From NCBI GenBank assembly GCA_910583795.1, contig CAJTZQ010000001.1:70046-134045 (forward strand): a stretch of DNA of 64,000 bases. The letters run 5' to 3'. This document shows positions 1-8,443 of the stretch, piece after piece. The notes beneath the pieces were generated by a model. That model saw only the letters and a list, made by a program, of their open reading frames with translations, searched no databases and had not been told where the DNA came from. A program made the translations under genes and the position numbers. This DNA comes from an uncultured Muribaculaceae bacterium. Its GTDB lineage: Bacteria; Bacteroidota; Bacteroidia; Bacteroidales; Muribaculaceae. Numbering within the stretch: position 1 is the first letter of the stretch; every line of letters begins with the position of its first letter.

Positions 1-183
1 ATCAACAATCTTCGTAACAACCTTCGCGACTCCAATATATATAATATCAACAATAAGGAATACGGCTATCAGGAAGGTATCTTCTTTATGGACCTCATCA
101 GCGAGGCGGAAAAACTCGGAGACTACATGCTCAACGTTGTTGAGGGAGTGAAACACCAATTCCACCCTGTCACTGAAGCCTGA
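1..183 (+). CDS. Na/Pi cotransporter family protein, C-terminal end (partial)
   Basis: The window opens inside a reading frame that ends with TGA at 181-183 and gives 60 residues. The peptide (INNLRNNLRD near the start, LISEAEKLGDYMLNVVEG further on) resembles the PhoU-like helical tail of Bacteroidetes Na/Pi-cotransporter II-related proteins, where an E-K-x-G-D-Y motif lies near the C-terminus. The transmembrane part would lie outside the window. The family call rests on this tail only, so it is tentative. Confidence 0.6.
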   Translation: MNNLRNNLRDSNIYNINNKEYGYQEGIFFMDLISEAEKLGDYMLNVVEGVKHQFHPVTEA

Positions 184-232
184 CCGTCAAATCCCGTAAC
201 CGCGGCAATGCCGCTTTCAACAATCAATCAGT

Positions 233-1318
233 ATGAATTCTCATCGCTATTGCGTAATCATGTGTGGTGGTGTCGGCTCCCGTTTCTGGCCTTTCAGCCG
301 CAACGACCGGCCCAAACAGTTTCTTGACTTCTTCGGAACCGGAAAAAGCCTGTTGCAGCTCACTGTCGACAGGATTTCCTCAATTGTCAATCCTGAAAAC
401 ATAATTCTCGTCACCAACCGCCAGTATGCCGGAATCATAAGAGAGCAGCTTCCCGAAGTTAAAGAGTCAAACATTTTGCTTGAGCCTGCACGCCGCAACA
501 CCGCTCCTTGCATCTGCTGGGCAGCAAACCATATCCATGCACTCGACCCTCAGGCATCAATCGTGACTCTTCCGTCAGACCATCTCGTTCTCAAAGAAAA
601 GGAATTTGAAAAAGCAATAAGGGAAGGTCTTGACTTTGTGGAAAGCGGGGATCGGCTTCTGACATTGGGCATCAACCCGACAGGACCAAACACCGGATAC
701 GGTTATATTCAGCAAGGCGCCCCTACCAAAGGATACCCCGGAATCAAGAAAGTAAAATCATTCACAGAAAAGCCTGATCTGGAAATGGCTAAGGTTTTTC
801 TTGAAAGCGGAGAATTCTTTTGGAATTCCGGCATATTCCTCTGGTCTGCCGACAGCATCCTCAAGGCTTTCGAGAAATATGACGCCGAGACGTCGAATAT
901 ATTCGCTTCCGGAGCTGAAGTTTACGGCACCCCGGATGAGGCAAAATTCATAGATTCCATATTTCCAAACGCCCCCTCCATATCCATAGACTATGCGATC
1001 ATGGAGAAAGCCGATAATGTATTCGTGAAGACCGTAGACCTTGGATGGAGCGACCTCGGCACATGGAACGCACTTTATGCGGCATCCCCCAGAAACGCCG
1101 AGGGAAATGTAACCCAAAACTGCAAGGTGCTTGCCACCGATTGCTCTGGTTCAATGTTTGCTGTAAACGGAGATAAAATCATTGTGGCAGCCGGACTAAA
1201 AGACTATATTGTTGCAGATAACGGAAATGCTCTCCTTATTTATCCTATTGCCGACGAACAAAAAATCCGACAGATAGTGAATGAAGTGAAAGCTCGTTTC
1301 GGAGAAGATTATGTCTGA
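233..1318 (+). CDS. manC: mannose-1-phosphate guanylyltransferase
   Basis: A 361-residue protein that would make GDP-mannose from mannose-1-phosphate and GTP, the cytoplasmic sugar donor for mannose- and fucose-containing surface glycans. The N-terminal nucleotidyltransferase signature GGVGSRFWPFSR lies at residues 12-23. FTEKP near residue 176 and NSGIFLW near residue 198 are further conserved sugar-nucleotide motifs. Its length fits the monofunctional enzyme without the isomerase (type II PMI) domain of longer ManC/AlgA proteins. The ATG follows the upstream stop by 49 bp, so it may be cotranscribed with the cotransporter gene. A strong hairpin terminator follows it. Confidence 0.93.
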   Translation: MNSHRYCVIMCGGVGSRFWPFSRNDRPKQFLDFFGTGKSLLQLTVDRISSIVNPENIILVTNRQYAGIIREQLPEVKESNILLEPARRNTAPCICWAANHIHALDPQASIVTLPSDHLVLKEKEFEKAIREGLDFVESGDRLLTLGINPTGPNTGYGYIQQGAPTKGYPGIKKVKSFTEKPDLEMAKVFLESGEFFWNSGIFLWSADSILKAFEKYDAETSNIFASGAEVYGTPDEAKFIDSIFPNAPSISIDYAIMEKADNVFVKTVDLGWSDLGTWNALYAASPRNAEGNVTQNCKVLATDCSGSMFAVNGDKIIVAAGLKDYIVADNGNALLIYPIADEQKIRQIVNEVKARFGEDYV

Positions 1319-1411
1319 CATCACAATCTTTTTTATCTCTTTATGGATAGTGGCAGACTCTCGGCGGTGTTTTATCAACGTTTTTAGTGCATTTGTGTGC
1401 ATTTAATTGTT

Positions 1412-1447
1412 AAAATCAGAGCAACTCTTTGTTGTTCTGATTTTTTA
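1412..1447 (+). terminator. Rho-independent terminator after manC
   Basis: AAAATCAGAGCAAC (1412-1425) pairs with the complementary arm at 1431-1444 around a 5-nt TCTTT loop, with one G-T pair, and runs into a T tract. The -33 element of the next promoter lies within this hairpin, so termination and re-initiation are tightly packed here. Confidence 0.8.
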
Positions 1448-1458
1448 CATTATATTTG
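1428..1458 (+). promoter_or_regulatory. Bacteroidetes-type promoter for the WYL gene
   Basis: TTTG (1428-1431), a 19-bp spacer, then TATATTTG (1451-1458), matching the Bacteroidetes housekeeping consensus TTTG-N19-21-TAnnTTTG. The expected start is about 5-8 bp downstream, giving a leader of about 55 nt before the ATG at 1518. Confidence 0.75.
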
Positions 1459-1517
1459 CGACCGTTATAGCAGTTATAAACTTAATTTAGAACCACCAAT
1501 CAGAACTAACAAAATCG

Positions 1518-2129
1518 ATGAAACGCGATCTATTTCGAAGGTATGTGTGGCTCATAGATACGGTACGTCATGCAAAGAAAGTGCGGTTTGAAGAGATCGC
1601 AGACAAATGGCTCACGTCTGCTGTCAATGAAGACAAGTCTCCACTCGCACTTCGTACTTTCCACAACCACCGTCACGCAATCGACAGCCTCTTCGGTATT
1701 AAAATCGAGTGTGATCGTAGTGACCACCATAGTTACTATATCCACGAAGAAACGGGAAAGAACTCAACCCGTTTGAAAATATGGATGCTACAGCGCCTGG
1801 GTTATTCTGATATCGACAACGACCTTAAGGCTATGGGAAACAGAGTTGTCCTCGACTCCCTGCCTGAAGACAAATGCGGCCTTTACGACGTAATCCAGGC
1901 AATGCAAGACAATAATGTGCTCAACATTGTTCTTTCCGAGCCCATGAACAATGGTAAAGAATCTATCTTTTACGCCCCTTACGGCATAAAATTTACTGAT
2001 GACAAATGGCATGTGATCGGCAAAGACATCGAGACAGGAGACATTCATAATTTCCGTCTCGAATCTCTGAAATCGATCGCTTTGACCCATGCCACTTTCA
2101 TCTTTCCAAAAGATTTCTCTATAGCATAG
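1518..2129 (+). CDS. WYL-domain transcriptional regulator, short form
   Basis: A 203-residue protein beginning MKRDLFRRYVWLIDTVR, the usual N-terminus of Bacteroidales WYL regulators, with a winged-helix-like region over about residues 1-85. A WYL-like ligand-sensing segment follows (FYAPYGIKFTDDKWHVIGKD near residues 150-170, then FRLESLKSI). Relatives are usually about 320-340 residues and carry a C-terminal WCX extension; here the frame ends right after the WYL core (FPKDFSIA, stop) and a terminator follows. It could be a natural short paralogue or a C-terminally truncated gene. It has its own promoter and terminator. DNA binding is inferred from the family; its targets are unknown. Confidence 0.75.
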   Translation: MKRDLFRRYVWLIDTVRHAKKVRFEEIADKWLTSAVNEDKSPLALRTFHNHRHAIDSLFGIKIECDRSDHHSYYIHEETGKNSTRLKIWMLQRLGYSDIDNDLKAMGNRVVLDSLPEDKCGLYDVIQAMQDNNVLNIVLSEPMNNGKESIFYAPYGIKFTDDKWHVIGKDIETGDIHNFRLESLKSIALTHATFIFPKDFSIA

Positions 2130-2143
2130 TAAACTCTTCCAGA

Positions 2144-2180
2144 AGCCGCAGAACAATTCAATAATTCTGCGGCTTTTTTA
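2144..2180 (+). terminator. Rho-independent terminator after the WYL gene
   Basis: AGCCGCAGAA (2144-2153) and TTCTGCGGCT (2165-2174) form a perfect 10-bp stem with an 11-nt loop, followed by a run of T. Confidence 0.88.
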
Positions 2181-2207
2181 TAGTGACAGTGTTTGTCTTC
2201 CCAACAG

Positions 2208-2238
2208 TTGCGAAAATTAAATAATTATACTACTTTTG
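2208..2238 (+). promoter_or_regulatory. Promoter overlapping the start of the DUF4369 lipoprotein gene
   Basis: TTG (2208-2210), 20 bp, TACTTTTG (2231-2238). The -7 element ends only 3 bp before the ATG at 2242 that gives a proper signal peptide, so the predicted transcription start falls on or within the start codon. If the promoter is real, the mRNA is leaderless or nearly so. Confidence 0.6.
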
Positions 2239-2241
2239 CGT

Positions 2242-3273
2242 ATGATTTCGATTATACGCATTATTTTTATAGTCTCTCTGCTCCTCCTCTCCGGATGCAT
2301 AAAGAATGAATTCTCCATCGAATTCAATCTTCCCGCCGACGTGACCGCAAACTACAAAATCTCTTATTATGCCTCCGACAAACGAGGAGGCATGGTCATA
2401 GAGACTGTGGCGCCCGTGGTGAATGGCAAATTCTTATTAAAAGGTAAAACCGTCAACCCTTCTTTAATCTTTTTGTCGGGCTCGGGAAAGCAGTCGGTCG
2501 CTTTTTATATAGAGCGCGGAGAGACACTGAAAATATCAGGAGAATCTGCCGACCCATATTCGTGGGATATCAAGGGAAATGAACTCGATGAGCAATGGGC
2601 ACAATGGAGAAAGGGAAATGCAAAAGAGCTTGCCCTCCAAGACCCCGAAAAGACAAATTCATTGATCGCTAAATATGTGACCCACAACTCTTCTTCACCC
2701 ATTTCCGCGCTCATGCTCCTGACTTCATTCTCACGCAGAGACAACGAATCTCTTTTCAGAAGACTTTGGCTAAAGCTGAGCGGCGAGGCACGCGATCCTA
2801 AATGGACTTCCCTTGCAGGGCGCGCCGACCAACCGGACAATTACGTAAAAACGCCCGGTAGGCTGCGCTCTATGGCGGTCAGGTCTTTCCATCACGGAGT
2901 CGACACTCTGCGCACTGATTCCGCTAAAGCCTCGGTATTATTTTTCTGGTATTCCGGATTCCCGGAAAGAAGGGAATATATGGACTCAATCAAGTCTTTG
3001 GCAAAGGAATATCCTGATTCAGCGAAACGCTTGATAGCGGATATCTGTCTGGAAGCAGATTCAATTGCGTGGCGCTCGCCGTTGAGGTCAGACTCCCTTA
3101 AGAACGTAGTGAGGGGATGGGCTCCCGCCGGCTTGGCAGACAGCAGACTCATGACCCTTTTGGTGCCACGCGCACCATATTATATAGTGTTCGATTCGAA
3201 TGGGAAACAAAGCTACCGAGGATCTGACACCAAGGAGGCATTCTCAGAATTCCGCTCACTCATGAAAAAATAA
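2242..3273 (+). CDS. DUF4369 lipoprotein with degenerate thioredoxin-like domain
   Basis: A 343-residue predicted lipoprotein. MISIIRIIFIVSLLLLSGC gives a lipobox with Cys19. A DUF4369-like beta-rich region covers about residues 20-115, and the C-terminal third looks like a TlpA/thioredoxin fold (VLFFWYSGFPERREYMDSI, then APYYIVFDSNGK near the usual cis-proline strand). In active relatives this segment reads W-C-x-x-C; here it is SGFPER, so both catalytic cysteines are missing and disulfide exchange is unlikely. The start was set at the ATG at 2242 rather than the TTG at 2236 because it begins the signal peptide cleanly. No partner gene is adjacent. Confidence 0.75.
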   Translation: MISIIRIIFIVSLLLLSGCIKNEFSIEFNLPADVTANYKISYYASDKRGGMVIETVAPVVNGKFLLKGKTVNPSLIFLSGSGKQSVAFYIERGETLKISGESADPYSWDIKGNELDEQWAQWRKGNAKELALQDPEKTNSLIAKYVTHNSSSPISALMLLTSFSRRDNESLFRRLWLKLSGEARDPKWTSLAGRADQPDNYVKTPGRLRSMAVRSFHHGVDTLRTDSAKASVLFFWYSGFPERREYMDSIKSLAKEYPDSAKRLIADICLEADSIAWRSPLRSDSLKNVVRGWAPAGLADSRLMTLLVPRAPYYIVFDSNGKQSYRGSDTKEAFSEFRSLMKK

Positions 3274-3336
3274 CTCTTCCTCAACCCTAAACTCTCAACC
3301 CTCACCCCTAACCCCTAAATTCACCCGACTTCCGCT

Positions 3337-4881
3337 ATGCTGACAAAGGTTTACTCCGCTTCAATACAGGGCATCGACGCCTTCCCCGTGACTATCGAGA
3401 CAGACGGGGGCGCCGGATCATTGTTCATGATTGTAGGGCTTCCGGATACGGCTGTGAAAGAAAGCCACCAGCGTATAGTGTCTGCGATATCTCATAGTGG
3501 AGTCAAATTCCCGCATAAAGGCACCACTATCAATCTTGCCCCTGCAGATATCAAAAAAGAGGGGGCGGCATTCGACCTCCCGATGGCGATTGGGGTGCTA
3601 TCCGCACATGGTCTGGTGCCACCCGACCATCTTGCCGATTATATGATCATGGGGGAACTGTCGCTCGATGGTTCGGTACTCCCTGTTAAAGGCGCACTTC
3701 CTATGGCGGTAAAAGCACGTGAACTCGGGTTCAAGCGTCTGATTGTGCCTGAAGAGAATGTGACAGAGGCTGCCGTAGTCAACAAGATAGAGGTTTTCGG
3801 AGTCAAGACGCTCAGTAAGGCTCTCGCCCTCATCTCGGATGCTTCAGATCTTCAACCTGTGAAAATCAACACCCGTGAATTATTTGCCGCAGGCGCAGAA
3901 TCGTTCGATTTCGATTTTTCAGAAGTAAAGGGTCAGGACAGCGTCAAAAGGGCATTTGAAGTGGCATGTGCCGGAGGACATAATCTTCTTATGATAGGCC
4001 CTCCGGGTGCAGGAAAATCCATGATGGCAAAACGTATACCCTCGATACTTCCCCCTCTCAGCCTTGGAGAAGCCCTTGAGACCACAAAGATACACTCCGT
4101 TGCAGGAAAGCTTTCCCGTGGATCAATGCTCATGACAAGCCGCCCGTTCCGCACGCCTCATCACACCGTGTCGCCCGTGGCTCTCGTGGGAGGTGGCACA
4201 AATCCCATGCCCGGGGAGATTTCCCTCGCCCACAACGGAGTCCTCTTCCTCGATGAATTTCCGGAATTTCCCCGTCAGGTGCTTGAAGTGCTTCGCCAAC
4301 CTATTGAAGACCGGGTCATCACGGTGGCGAGAGCTAAATATACGGTAAATTATCCGGCATCATTCATGCTTGTGGCGTCCATGAACCCGTGTCCATGCGG
4401 ATATTACGGACACCCAACCAAACAATGCACATGCGCTCCGGGAGCAGTCAATAAATACATGAACCGGATATCCGGTCCGCTTCTCGACCGTATTGACATA
4501 CAAGTGGAGATACAGCCCGTCAGCTTCGACGACATGGCAAACAAGGCTCCGGCGGAAAGCAGTGCGGAAATTCGTAAGCGTGTAATCGCCGCCAGATCTA
4601 TCCAGCAGCTGCGTTTCCAGGGTGAGAAAGGGATCTATTGCAATGCCCAGATGAACTCACGCCTGCTCCACAAGTATGCATGGCCTGACGAAGAAGGACT
4701 TGCGAAGCTCAAAGACAGGATGACCAAACTCAATATGAGCGCACGCGCATTCGACAGGATCTTGCGCGTGGCTCGCACCATCGCCGATCTCGACAACTCC
4801 GAGAACGTTCTCTCCCGACACATTGCCGAAGCCATCGGCTACCGCTCCCTCGACCGCGCCAACTACGGCTCGACATTCTGA
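3337..4881 (+). CDS. YifB/ComM family Mg-chelatase-like AAA+ ATPase
   Basis: A 514-residue protein of standard length for the YifB/ComM family. It has an N-terminal Lon-protease-like S5 fold domain (residues about 1-165), then the AAA+ core with Walker A GPPGAGKS (about 221-228), Walker B LFLDEF (about 304-309), the family motif MNPCPCGYYG and a C-terminal Mg-chelatase domain. ComM in naturally competent bacteria is a hexameric helicase promoting branch migration during transformation; whether it does so here is unknown. It stands alone after a C/T/A-rich spacer (3274-3336). Confidence 0.93.
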   Translation: MLTKVYSASIQGIDAFPVTIETDGGAGSLFMIVGLPDTAVKESHQRIVSAISHSGVKFPHKGTTINLAPADIKKEGAAFDLPMAIGVLSAHGLVPPDHLADYMIMGELSLDGSVLPVKGALPMAVKARELGFKRLIVPEENVTEAAVVNKIEVFGVKTLSKALALISDASDLQPVKINTRELFAAGAESFDFDFSEVKGQDSVKRAFEVACAGGHNLLMIGPPGAGKSMMAKRIPSILPPLSLGEALETTKIHSVAGKLSRGSMLMTSRPFRTPHHTVSPVALVGGGTNPMPGEISLAHNGVLFLDEFPEFPRQVLEVLRQPIEDRVITVARAKYTVNYPASFMLVASMNPCPCGYYGHPTKQCTCAPGAVNKYMNRISGPLLDRIDIQVEIQPVSFDDMANKAPAESSAEIRKRVIAARSIQQLRFQGEKGIYCNAQMNSRLLHKYAWPDEEGLAKLKDRMTKLNMSARAFDRILRVARTIADLDNSENVLSRHIAEAIGYRSLDRANYGSTF

Positions 4882-5013
4882 AAACGGAATGAAATATGTA
4901 AAAAAATTGAATTCTGCATCCTAAATTTGCCATATACTGACTTTTGCTAAAAAAATTTTCATTTTTTGTTGAATTTTTTATTATATAAATTTTTCCGCAA
5001 TAAAAAAAGTTTC

Positions 5014-5021
5014 TAACTTTG
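5014..5021 (+). promoter_or_regulatory. Candidate -7 promoter element for korAB
   Basis: TAACTTTG matches the Bacteroidetes -7 consensus and lies 56 bp before the korA ATG in an AT-rich spacer (4882-5077). Only a T run, not a clear TTTG, occurs at the -33 position. Confidence 0.5.
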
Positions 5022-5077
5022 CGATATATTTACTGACAAATTGCCAGTGGAGATTAACCCCAAATCTAACCAGACAC

Positions 5078-6931
5078 ATGCTACAGTCTACAAATGTACA
5101 GACTCTTGAGAAGGTAGTGATCCGATTCGCCGGTGACTCCGGCGACGGTATGCAGCTCGCCGGCAACATCTTCTCCAACGTCTCGGCAGGCGAAGGAAAC
5201 CTTATTTCCACCTTCCCCGACTATCCGGCAGAAATCCGCGCCCCGCAAGGCTCTCTCAGTGGAGTTTCGGGCTATCAGGTAAGCGTAGGTAAAAACGTAC
5301 ACACACCCGGCGACAGTGCTGACGTGCTTGTGGCAATGAACCCCGCAGCCCTCAAAACCAATCTGAAATATCTTAAACCTGACGGTATCATCATCTGCGA
5401 CGGTGACTCATTCACTGCTGCCAACCTCAAAAAGGCGCTTTATCAGACTGAAGACCCAATCAAGGAACTCGGCATCAATCCCGACAGGATCATGCTCGTG
5501 CCTATGACCACTCTTCTCAAACACACCCTCGCCGACACCGGCATGGACCAGAAAGCGATGATGAAGTGTAAGAATATGCTCGCACTTGGTCTTCTCTGCT
5601 GGCTCCTTGACCGCCCCGTTGATAAGGTTCTTGCAAAGCTCAAAGCAAAGTTCGCCAAGAAGCCCGCTGTCTATGAGGCAAACGAAAAGGTTATCCACGC
5701 AGGTTGGGACTATGGTCACAACACACACGCCTCAATGCCTACATATCGCATCGAGACTGAGGCTACTGTCCCCGGAACTTATACCGACGTCAACGGCAAC
5801 ACAGCCACCGCATGGGGTCTTATCATGGCTTCTGAAAAGAGCCACCGTCCCCTGTTCCTCGGCTCATATCCTATCACCCCCGCCACAGACATCCTCCACG
5901 AGCTCGCAAAACGCAAAGACCTTGGCGTAAAGGCTTGCCAGATGGAAGATGAGATCGCAGGTGTATGCTCCGCTATCGGCGCTTCTTACGGTGGACAGCT
6001 CGCTGTCACAACAACTTCAGGTCCCGGTCTCGCACTTAAGAGCGAAGGTATCGGTCTTGCAGTCATGGCAGAGCTTCCTCTCGTGGTTATCGACGTTCAG
6101 CGTGGCGGTCCGTCAACCGGTCTTCCCACCAAGACTGAACAGACCGACCTCATGCAGGCTCTCTACGGCAGAAACGGTGAAAGCCCTGTCTGCGTAGTTG
6201 CCGCAGCAAGCCCCACAGATTGCTTCACAATGGCATTCGAGGCTTCCCGCATCGCTATCGAGCACATGACTCCGGTGATCCTTCTTACAGATGCATTCAT
6301 AGCAAACGGTTCTTCTGCATTCAGAATCCCTGAGGAGAAAGATTTCCCCGAGATCAAACCCAACTTCGTATCTGCAGAGCAGATTGAAAAGGGATGGAAA
6401 CCATTCGACCGCAACGCCGAGACTTACGCCCGCTACTGGGCTATCCCCGGCACAGAAGGCGCCATGCACCGTGTAGGCGGTCTTGAAAAAGACTTCACCA
6501 CCTCAGTGATCTCTACCGACGGTCCCAACCACGAACGTATGGTGAAAGTTCGCCGCGAAAAGATTGCACGCATAGCCAACGATATCCCCGAGCTCAAGCT
6601 CCAGGGCGACGAAAACGCCGACACAGTTTTGGTTGGATGGGGAGGCACTTACGGTCACGTCCTCACGGCAGCAACCGAGCTTAACAAGGAAGGCACACCC
6701 GTTGCATTGGCTCATTTCCGCTATATCAACCCGCTCCCCAAGAATGCTCTCGACGAACTCAAGAAGTTCAAACGCATCATTGTGGCAGAGCTCAATACCG
6801 GAATGTTTGCAGACTATCTCCAGCAGCACATGCCAAACAAGGAGATTCTCCGCATAAACAAGATCGAGGGACAGCCATTCCTCGTAAAAGAGATTGTAGA
6901 AGGAGTGAAAAAACATATAGCTGAAGCATAA
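5078..6931 (+). CDS. korA: 2-oxoacid:ferredoxin oxidoreductase, fused gamma-alpha subunit (KorA type)
   Basis: A 617-residue subunit with an N-terminal gamma domain (FAGDSGDGMQLAGNIF from residue 17) joined to the pyrimidine-binding alpha domain (YPITPATDIL near residue 264, TTSGPGLALKSEG after it) and a C-terminal transketolase-like domain. With KorB it would oxidatively decarboxylate a 2-oxoacid, probably 2-oxoglutarate, to acyl-CoA while reducing ferredoxin, as in anaerobic Bacteroidales. korB starts 5 bp after its stop. No delta (ferredoxin) subunit gene is adjacent, as usual for the two-subunit form. Substrate choice between 2-oxoglutarate and other 2-oxoacids is inferred from family and layout. 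Confidence 0.9.
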   Translation: MLQSTNVQTLEKVVIRFAGDSGDGMQLAGNIFSNVSAGEGNLISTFPDYPAEIRAPQGSLSGVSGYQVSVGKNVHTPGDSADVLVAMNPAALKTNLKYLKPDGIIICDGDSFTAANLKKALYQTEDPIKELGINPDRIMLVPMTTLLKHTLADTGMDQKAMMKCKNMLALGLLCWLLDRPVDKVLAKLKAKFAKKPAVYEANEKVIHAGWDYGHNTHASMPTYRIETEATVPGTYTDVNGNTATAWGLIMASEKSHRPLFLGSYPITPATDILHELAKRKDLGVKACQMEDEIAGVCSAIGASYGGQLAVTTTSGPGLALKSEGIGLAVMAELPLVVIDVQRGGPSTGLPTKTEQTDLMQALYGRNGESPVCVVAAASPTDCFTMAFEASRIAIEHMTPVILLTDAFIANGSSAFRIPEEKDFPEIKPNFVSAEQIEKGWKPFDRNAETYARYWAIPGTEGAMHRVGGLEKDFTTSVISTDGPNHERMVKVRREKIARIANDIPELKLQGDENADTVLVGWGGTYGHVLTAATELNKEGTPVALAHFRYINPLPKNALDELKKFKRIIVAELNTGMFADYLQQHMPNKEILRINKIEGQPFLVKEIVEGVKKHIAEA

Positions 6932-6935
6932 CCTT

Positions 6936-7958
6936 ATGGAAGACAACATGACAAAAACTTTCGCGGCAGGCGATTTCAAAAACGAACAGACAGCCCGTTG
7001 GTGCCCCGGATGTGGTGACCATGCCATCCTCAATGTGCTCCACAAGGCTATGGCAGAAATCGGTGTGGCTCCCAAAGACACAGCCGTAATCTCCGGTATC
7101 GGATGTTCTTCACGCCTCCCTTATTATATGAACACCTACGGCATGCACACCATCCACGGTCGTGCCGCAGCTATCGCGACAGGTCTCAAGACTTCCCGTC
7201 CCGACCTCATGGTATGGCAGATTTCAGGCGACGGCGACGGTCTCGCAATCGGTGGCAACCACTTCATCCATGCCCTCCGTCGCAACATCGACATCAACAT
7301 CCTGCTTTTCAACAATAAGATCTATGGTCTGACAAAAGGTCAGTACTCACCTACTTCCGACCGTGGTTTCGTTTCCAAGTCTTCTCCTTACGGCACAACC
7401 GAGGATCCGTTTATCCCCGCTGAGCTCGTATTCGGCGCACGCGGCAAATTCTTTGCCCGCGGATTCGACATCACTCTCGACACCACACGCGAGATCATGG
7501 TAGCTGCCGCCCGCCACAAAGGCGCAGCTGTTGTTGAAGTGCTCCAGAACTGTGTTATCTTCAACCATGGCATTCACACTTGGCTTTCTGACAAAGAAGT
7601 TCGTGCAGAGCGCACAATCACACTCCGTCAGGGTGAAAAGATGCTCTTCGGCAAAGACAACCAGAAAGGTCTCGTTCGCGACGGGTTCTCACTCAAGGCT
7701 GTGACAATCGGTGAAGACGGCTACACTATCGACGACGTGCTCGTACACGACGCCCACACCGTAGACGATATCCTCCACCGTCAGCTCGCCCTCATGGACG
7801 GACATGAACTGCCCCTCGCTCTCGGAGTGATCCGCGATGTTGACGCTCCCACCTACGACCACGACGTGGCTGCTCAGGTTGAAGAAGTGAAGGCTAAGAA
7901 AGGTTTTACCAACCTCCGCGACATGATCCTTAAGACAGCCGAGACATGGACTGTCTGA
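6936..7958 (+). CDS. korB: 2-oxoacid:ferredoxin oxidoreductase beta subunit (KorB type)
   Basis: A 340-residue thiamine-diphosphate-binding subunit and partner of the preceding KorA. WCPGCGDH near residue 24 carries conserved cysteines of the family. GDGDGLAIGG (from about residue 97) followed by LLFNN about 20 residues later is the GDG-x(n)-NN thiamine diphosphate/Mg motif. The first ATG at 6936 is 5 bp after the korA stop, indicating translational coupling; an ATG four codons in (6948) is an alternative start. A strong terminator at 7997-8025 ends the operon. Confidence 0.92.
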   Translation: MEDNMTKTFAAGDFKNEQTARWCPGCGDHAILNVLHKAMAEIGVAPKDTAVISGIGCSSRLPYYMNTYGMHTIHGRAAAIATGLKTSRPDLMVWQISGDGDGLAIGGNHFIHALRRNIDINILLFNNKIYGLTKGQYSPTSDRGFVSKSSPYGTTEDPFIPAELVFGARGKFFARGFDITLDTTREIMVAAARHKGAAVVEVLQNCVIFNHGIHTWLSDKEVRAERTITLRQGEKMLFGKDNQKGLVRDGFSLKAVTIGEDGYTIDDVLVHDAHTVDDILHRQLALMDGHELPLALGVIRDVDAPTYDHDVAAQVEEVKAKKGFTNLRDMILKTAETWTV

Positions 7959-7996
7959 GTTAGTTCTGTAAAACAGACGCAAACCTACCATAACGT

Positions 7997-8025
7997 AAAC
8001 AGCGGCATATCGCCGCTGTTTTTTT
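7997..8025 (+). terminator. Rho-independent terminator after korAB
   Basis: ACAGCGGC (7999-8006) pairs with GCCGCTGT (8012-8019) around ATATC, extended by A-T pairs and followed by a run of seven or more T. Confidence 0.9.
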
Positions 8026-8170
8026 ATACAATCCACCCTGTTTTTATGCACATATTTCACTTTTTCGTGCAATTTTTGTTGAAAAATTTCCTCATTTGAA
8101 TTTTTTTCGTTTACTTTGCAGCCTGAAATTACGCAAAATTCAATATTCACAACAAATTAATTTAGAAATT

Positions 8171-8407
8171 ATGGCAGATATTGCATCAAGAGTAAAAGCT
8201 ATCATCGTTGACAAACTCACAGTTGACGAGAACGAAGTTACTCCAGCAGCTGAATTCAGCAAAGATCTCGGCGCAGATTCACTCGACACAGTAGAGCTCA
8301 TCATGGAATTCGAGAAAGAATTCGGCATCACAATTCCTGACGAAGACGCAGAGAAGATCACCACTGTAGGTGACGCCATCACATATATCGAGGAGCACTC
8401 GAAATAA
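8171..8407 (+). CDS. acpP: acyl carrier protein
   Basis: A 78-residue acidic four-helix protein that carries growing fatty-acyl chains on a 4'-phosphopantetheine arm. The modification site is Ser37 in GADSLDTVELIMEFEKEF, and the acidic helix II is typical. The open frame extends upstream to 8096, but ATG 8171 gives the canonical N-terminus MADIASRV; upstream residues are translation of the leader. fabF follows 36 bp later, the usual acpP-fabF operon. TTACTTTG at 8111-8118 resembles a -7 element but lacks a correctly spaced -33. Confidence 0.96.
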   Translation: MADIASRVKAIIVDKLTVDENEVTPAAEFSKDLGADSLDTVELIMEFEKEFGITIPDEDAEKITTVGDAITYIEEHSK

Positions 8408-8443
8408 TCAATCCCAACACATTCCCCACACCAATTTCCCGAT

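Noticed and set aside
3715..3730. CACGTG-containing sites elsewhere (for example near 3717 and 50028) as further parS sites
   Set aside because: Only the central hexamer matches; flanks do not fit TGTTNC/GNAACA and they lie inside coding sequence.
8111..8118. TTACTTTG as the acpP promoter
   Set aside because: It misses the TA of the consensus and no TTTG lies at the proper distance; left as a remark in the acpP entry.
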